Shown here piece by piece: positions 59,000 through 64,000 of a DNA stretch of 64,000 nt; position 1 is the stretch's first letter; the number at the start of each line of letters is the position of its first letter. The stretch spans positions 248,001-312,000 of the forward strand of contig JAOTOM010004737.1 in the NCBI GenBank assembly GCA_034440615.1. The letters are read 5' to 3'. Below the pieces are notes generated by a model. That model was not told the DNA's origin, did no database searches, and saw only the letters and a program-made list of their open reading frames with translations. The position numbers were made by a program, and so were the translations under genes. The stretch is from Ashinkailepas kermadecensis. Taxonomy: Eukaryota; Arthropoda; Thecostraca; Neolepadidae.

Positions 59000-59540
59000 G
59001 TGGGTGTCGGGGACGGGGTGGTGGCGGGAGGGGAGTTGGGGGTGGTGACCCACGGCGGCGAGGGAGCCGGACAAACGGTGGAGACCGTCTCCGGACTGGT
59101 GGGTGTCGGGGACGGGGTGATGGCGGGAGGGGAGTTGGGGGTGGTGACCCACGGCGGCGAGGGAGCCGGACAAACGGTGGAGACCGTCTCCGGACTGGTG
59201 GGTGCCGGGGACGGGGTGATGGCGGGAGGGGAGTTGGGGGTGGTGACCCACGGCGGCGAGGGAGCCGGACAAACGGTGGAGACCGTCTCCGGACTGGTGG
59301 GTGTCGGGGACGGGGTGGTGGCGGGAGGGAGTTGGGGGTGGTGACCCACGGCGGCGAGGGAGCCGGACAAACGGTGGAGACCGTCTCCGGACTGGTGGGT
59401 GTCGGGGACGGGGTGATGGCGGGAGGGGAGTTGGGGGTGGTGACCCACGGCGGCGAGGGAGCCGGACAAACGGTGGAGACCGTCTCCGGACTGGTGGGTG
59501 CCGGGGACGGGGTGGTGGCGGGAGAGGGAGAGGGTGATCG
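58984..59540 (+). repeat. 99-bp minisatellite built on the exon D splice donor, about 5.5 copies
   Basis: Units start at 58984, 59083, 59182, 59281, 59379 and 59478 (one is 98 bp through loss of a G). Each opens GACCGTCTCCGGACTG|GTGG, the same words as the last codons of exon D plus its donor. As 99 equals 33 codons, the exon frame stays open through the first three full units until the 98-bp unit shifts it. Copies differ at only a few bases. Confidence 0.93.
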
Positions 59541-61169
59541 ACGGCAGGTAGTCAGCCGGGCAAAGAGTTGCGAACAACACGGTGTCCAATGAGGCCACGT
59601 GAATATTCCATCAGGAAATTATATCGGGACACCAATATCAGGACCAGGTACTGCGAAACGACCATACCAGAGGTATTATTTCAACAAAGTGCAGAGCTAG
59701 AAGTGCTGTTTCTCGCGATAACGAGACGATTTTGTATTACAAATGACACACAATAGAGCAACGTCGATGTGCTATATTTAGTTTTGGTGCTGGACGTGCT
59801 GCAACATGTCGATGGCTCTGATGGTCAGCTCGTTTCTTTAGTCATTTGCGGTGGTCAGACTTGGGCAGTGACCCGAAGCAAAATGACCAGCTATGCGTTA
59901 CTCCTTTATCTGCACTTGCATACGCATATGTGGCACTTAAGCCTACTTCGTATATGCTCAGCTACTTGAATATTTTATCAGCGGAATAACATCCATGAGT
60001 GGATGACAAGAGCAACGAACTTTGAATTGAGAGGGACATGATCGTTTTGAGGTCCATTGTTTCCATGCAGCGCCCGAAAAATGTTAAGTTAAAATGTTAA
60101 GCCGATATAATGTTAGATGTAATGCCATGCTTCACGACATTTCGAGCACACTCCCCTTTCCGCCGCCCCCATATGTGTTAAATTTTACCATCGGGATCTA
60201 TGGTATCGTACTGTTAACGTATGCTGTCTACTGTTCAGATGCGCGCCTTCTATTGGACGTCATTGTGTATGAAACACAATCAGTACTTCGTAACCCCCCT
60301 GGAAGCGTTCAGTATCTTATCCTGTATAACGGTGGGCAGTGAGTGATAACGTCTCGATATTTGCGCCGCGGTTTTGCGTCAGCGTATGAGGACACATTAC
60401 CGAGCACTCCTTCCGGGAGCACACCAGAGGGCGCCAGCCGAAGGTGTTCGTTGCGGCTGACTGGCGAGTGGGGCGTCAATCTGCGCGACGAGTCACGCCT
60501 CCACCTGCGCCGCCGACGCCAGAGACATGGGGCGCCTACGACCGTGTCATGGTGTGCATATGCACGACCTGATTATTACATTTGTACTTTTTCCGACCGC
60601 AATGTAATTAGTTACTGGTATAGTGAGACCAGTACCTAATCGGATGAATATGATGTTTGATGGAAATGAGTGTTATTGCGATGTCAGGCAACTAAGAGCA
60701 TGCATTGCTCTTATCATGTCATATCATGCCATGTTAATGTCATAGAGCCTGTACGGAATACATCTGGATACCCCAATGCATCTGAATCGACAACCTGCAA
60801 TTTGTATGCAAGGCTGTTTGTACATTTATATACTAGAGATATAATGCATGTTTGAAGTTATGAACAGCTCTCAGCCAGTAACGAAATTGTTCTCGTCACT
60901 ACATCCGAAGAAAAGTGTTTGTCCAATGGGACCGAGCACCTAACACAAGCCGTGCGTCGACGCCGAAGTGTGTTTTTAGCTCGGCCTGATCGAGATCTGA
61001 ACTTGGTTCCAGCGCCGTTCGAGAAATCACACGACGGCACAACCGACAGTCTCGTCGAACAACACCCTCCCGCTGCCACTCGCCGTCTCAATTCGCGAAG
61101 TAATGCAGACGAGAATTGCATGCAAATGCAATTCGCGAACTAATGCTCAATACGGCGCCGGAAATCCGC
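59541..61169. other. Sequence after exon D, next receptor exon not found
   Basis: No GABA-B-like exon or mobile element recognised. The interval is probably the start of the next intron. Confidence 0.4.
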
Positions 61170-61567
61170 GACATTTGTGACGTCTCTGGTGGTCAAGGCG
61201 TTGCCACATGTGGCGGCTCGACATTTGTGACGTCTCTGGTGGTCAAGGCGTTGCCACATGTGGCGGCTCGACATTTGTGACGTCTCTGGTGGTCAAGGCG
61301 TTGCCACATGTGGCGGCTCGACATTTGTGACGTCTCTGGTGGTCAAGGCGTTGCCACATGTGGCGGCTCGACATTTGTGACGTCTCTGGTGGTCAAGGCC
61401 TTGCCACATGTGGCGGCTCGACATTTGTGACGTCTCTGGTGGTCAAGGCGTTGCCCCATGTGGCGGCTCGACATTTGTGACGTCTCTGGTGGTCAAGGCG
61501 TTGCCACATGTGGCGGCTCGACATTTGTGACGTCTCTGGTGGTCAAGGCGTTGCCACATGTGGCGGC
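61170..61567. repeat. 50-bp minisatellite, 8 copies
   Basis: Eight exact 50-bp steps from 61170 (GACATTTGTGACGTCTCTGG, TGGTCAAGGCGTTGCCACAT, GTGGCGGCTC) with only two single-base differences. Very recent expansion, or possibly an assembly-sensitive locus. Confidence 0.97.
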
Positions 61568-63131
61568 GATGCCAAATGTGCTGCACGCTGCAGGTCTTTC
61601 GGTTGTCGCATGTTTCGGCAAACCATGTGGTGCTCGGGGGACTGTCGGAGGAGCAGCCATGTCGAAATAGCGGCCAATGCTGCACTGCATAAGACCACAG
61701 CCGGAATATAGACCAAGACTGCGTTTCCTGTCAGCCAAAGTACCGGAAGCAAATCAAGATATGAACGCAATATTTTTCCACAAGACTCAGTGCAATATTG
61801 CCAAGGCAGTCGATATTAGCACAATCAAAGCAGCTCCCAGAAACGGGCAGTGAATGCAAGCCAGAAGAAGGTCCAGATTTGTATCGGCTGTACGGCAAAA
61901 ATCAACTGAAGCAAAACAGGCTTAAAGCCCGATGGTGCCGACGAGTGACTGCCGACATCACCAGCACGGTCGATGGCTGGGCACACTATTCACACAACAA
62001 CAACAACAACAACAGCCATCGCGCGACTAATTCGGATGAGACTCGAGCACATATCTGAATGTCACCTGGTGGTCGTTGATTACCCAGACAAAGAGCGGCT
62101 GAAGGCTATAGAGTTGGTTTTCCTTCGAGCATGTTCTGCATGCTATTTGCTGATGGTGTCTCTGCCGGCAAGCTTACATGCAATGTGTCGTTCGCACACC
62201 TGGTGTTCATCAACTGCCGTTGCCTGGTGCAGTGCGGCGGCATGAGGTTCAGCGGTCGAGAAGAAAAACCACACGCGGCGACACACTTCGGCTTATAACT
62301 TGCATCGCGGCACGGGGTATTTTCAGCGACGACCTTCACCGCTTATGTGTCGCCCGAGCGTGTGCTTCCAATGGCGGCTGCCGAAATTGGCCCATAACGC
62401 ATCCCGTCGCCGGCCGGTCGACAATAACGTAACGCAAACGATCATCAGCTGTCCAAACGGCCAGAAGATCGCGGTAAGCTGGCCCCAGGCGCATATTCTT
62501 GCGACGATGAACAGCGCCCGTCGTTTGCGGCGGGACCGCGTGACAATATCACACTCTCTTCGCAGATGAACGCAGGCCCATGTGTGCCAAGCGTGCGCCG
62601 AAACAGTTCACGTCGTTCTCGGCGTCCTCGCCACGGCAGGCCAGCCGTCCTGTGTCAATACTACCGCTGCTTATCGGCTCATATGAGATCCTTCGCAAAC
62701 ACAATCGACTGTGTGTCGGCTCGGCTCTTCTGTCGAGAGCCGGTCCGAGGGGCGCTCTTTGCATGGCAGGCGTGCGCCCCACCGGGCCACGTGCGTCCAA
62801 GCTGAAACGAATGAGCCGCATTAGCATAAAGCGCGAGTGGAGCGCGTCGGCCGACCTGAGCGGTTGCCGCAAAAACGGAAACGATGGAGGATCAGGTGGT
62901 GGTCGCGAGGCGCGGGAAGCACATTCAAATTGGCCGTGCAGGGACTCAGAGCGGCGCGCTGGTTCGAGAACTGGCACCTGTTGCGCCCGAACGTGTTTCG
63001 CTCCTCAGCGCCGGACAATCAAGTGAGAGTTGAGATAGTGCGTGCATCGATGTGGATAAATTAAGCACGTGCGGTGAGATGTCCGAGGGAGGAGATGCAG
63101 CAAAAAGGTGCCCATTAATCTCACATCCCTT
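61568..63131. other. Unique sequence, CpG-rich in its second half
   Basis: AAC trinucleotide repeat at about 61995-62013. 62200-63060 is CpG-rich with overlapping open frames on both strands (for example 62580-63026 +) that show no family motif. Confidence 0.4.
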
Positions 63132-64000
63132 TTAACCCGTTAAGGACCAGTGGGACCTTTTGGCACCATGTGTCCAGAGTGGTTTATGAGGTAGTCTTCT
63201 TGTAGTGATAACCAGCCGCTTATTGTATTCTTATTGTGTCAGCCGCTTATCAGTTTGTGAGAAGGGTGGGGGTGGTATTTGGTGGAGCCTAAAGTCGGCA
63301 GAAATAATAATGTCAGAGGTTACCCTTGATAATGACTATTTTTGTTTACTTTTTCCGGGGACGTGATTTATCACTGACAGTGATCATGTCATTGACCGTC
63401 GACACGACAGATATGCGATGCCTAATTGCATGACATATATAACCGGACCGCGCTGGACGCCGCCAAAGTTTGGCGGTACCAAATGGACCCACTGGTCCTG
63501 AGCGCTGGCCGTAGAGGGATGATTGGGCGCGCGGAAGGGGAGCGTAGTGCGTGCTTGGGAGTGTGCTAGCGTCGTTTCGTCGGCGAACAATTTGTTGCTG
63601 CTGCTCGTAGGAATCGCCAAGTTCAGCGTTATGCCATGAAAAACGAAACGGTGTATATTTGCGAGCGATATTTGCGAGCGAATAAATCGAAATGATCGGC
63701 GACATCTATCTGGAAGATGAAGATGAGTTGTCTGTCGTAAACGTGCCACCTCACTGATCTCAGTGATGCAAGCGAGCTGAATGACGATGCCACTCGACCA
63801 GCAGAAGTGCACCACGTTCCTGGCATCCTGGAAGTGCAGATCAATCGTGACCTGGATGAATCCGAACAGGCGGACCCTCCAAGTCAAACGTCCCAGCAAA
63901 GCGGCGACGCAAGGAGAAAAACGTGCCAGTGTGGCGGCATATTTCACCCGAGTACACTGGATAGGAGAATACGTGCAATTCGGCACGATGCATCTCCCGT
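63132..64000 (+). mobile_element. piggyBac-like element, 5' end (runs off the window)
   Basis: TTAACCCGTTAAGGACCAGT begins at 63132, a TTAA target followed by a piggyBac-style terminus. AGGACCAGTGGG..., 25 bp at 63143-63167, recurs inverted at 63475-63499 (22 of 25 match), giving a subterminal inverted repeat. Downstream, ATG 63692 opens MIGDIYLEDEDELSVV and, after a frame change, an open frame at 63741-64000 reads HLTDLSDASELNDDATRPAE and continues to the edge. Acidic, Ser/Asp-rich N-termini are usual in piggyBac transposases. The catalytic part is outside the window. No close sequence similarity to the transposase at 39421-41362 was seen in this part. Confidence 0.5.

Noticed and set aside
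58756..59598. 278- and 252-codon frames in other phases and on the - strand over the 99-bp array
   Set aside because: Only the frame joined to the exon D acceptor matches a family; the others are shadows of a GC-rich stop-free repeat.
62549..63026. Overlapping 140-codon frames on both strands in the CpG-rich region
   Set aside because: High GC makes stop codons rare; no motif, no supporting context.

Overview
The window looks like the inside of one large eukaryotic gene, read on the + strand, from an invertebrate with long introns. I assign it to an arthropod, possibly a chelicerate such as a tick, with low confidence. The grounds are long repeat-filled introns, short AACCTAACC/GGTTAGG motifs, mariner, piggyBac, Harbinger and hAT relics, and the style of the receptor sequence. 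There is no bacterial gene organisation, no rRNA gene and no CRISPR array.

The key result is four short exons, at 5279-5449, 8897-9001, 21533-21598 and 58811-58999. They have GT..AG borders, are all in phase 0, and join into 177 consecutive codons of the extracellular ligand-binding (Venus-flytrap) domain of a GABA-B-type class C G-protein-coupled receptor. The three introns between them are about 3.4, 12.5 and 37.2 kb. Earlier exons (signal peptide, first lobe) and later exons (rest of the domain, seven-helix region, tail) lie outside the window. Almost everything else is intronic.

The introns hold many different minisatellites: a 37-bp array at 1-3769, then 43, 28, 33, 10, 149, about 45, 32, 12, 22, about 20, 52, 99 and 50 bp units, plus CA and TA microsatellites. 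Two of them, the 28-bp array after the first exon and the 99-bp array after the fourth, start inside the last codons of the exon. Each unit therefore carries a copy of the exon end and its 5' splice site. This recurrent multiplication of splice donors is the most unusual feature here.

Mobile elements, left to right, are: two TTAA-flanked elements with CACGCGC ends (6479-7546, 25033-25552); a LINE 3' end (18660-18925); a second TTAA/TTAACCC-ended family (28004-28312, 38401-38950, 41840-42949, 42946-43775, 48120-49235) whose longer members are full of AGGTCA half-sites; an L1-like LINE fragment with inverted parts (28473-29441); a tRNA-headed SINE (30722-31063); a dead mariner (32481-33482); a dead piggyBac transposase (39421-41362, - strand); a hAT-type non-autonomous element with a perfect 8-bp target duplication (46232-46906); a LINE reverse-transcriptase relic (51541-51960); a Harbinger-type element with 17-bp perfect terminal repeats (52595-55514); and the start of another piggyBac-like element at the right edge (63132 onward). 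One possible separate small exon with a signal-peptide-like product (47895-47987) may belong to a nested gene. Long open frames over the minisatellites are by-products of repeats without stop codons and are not annotated as genes.
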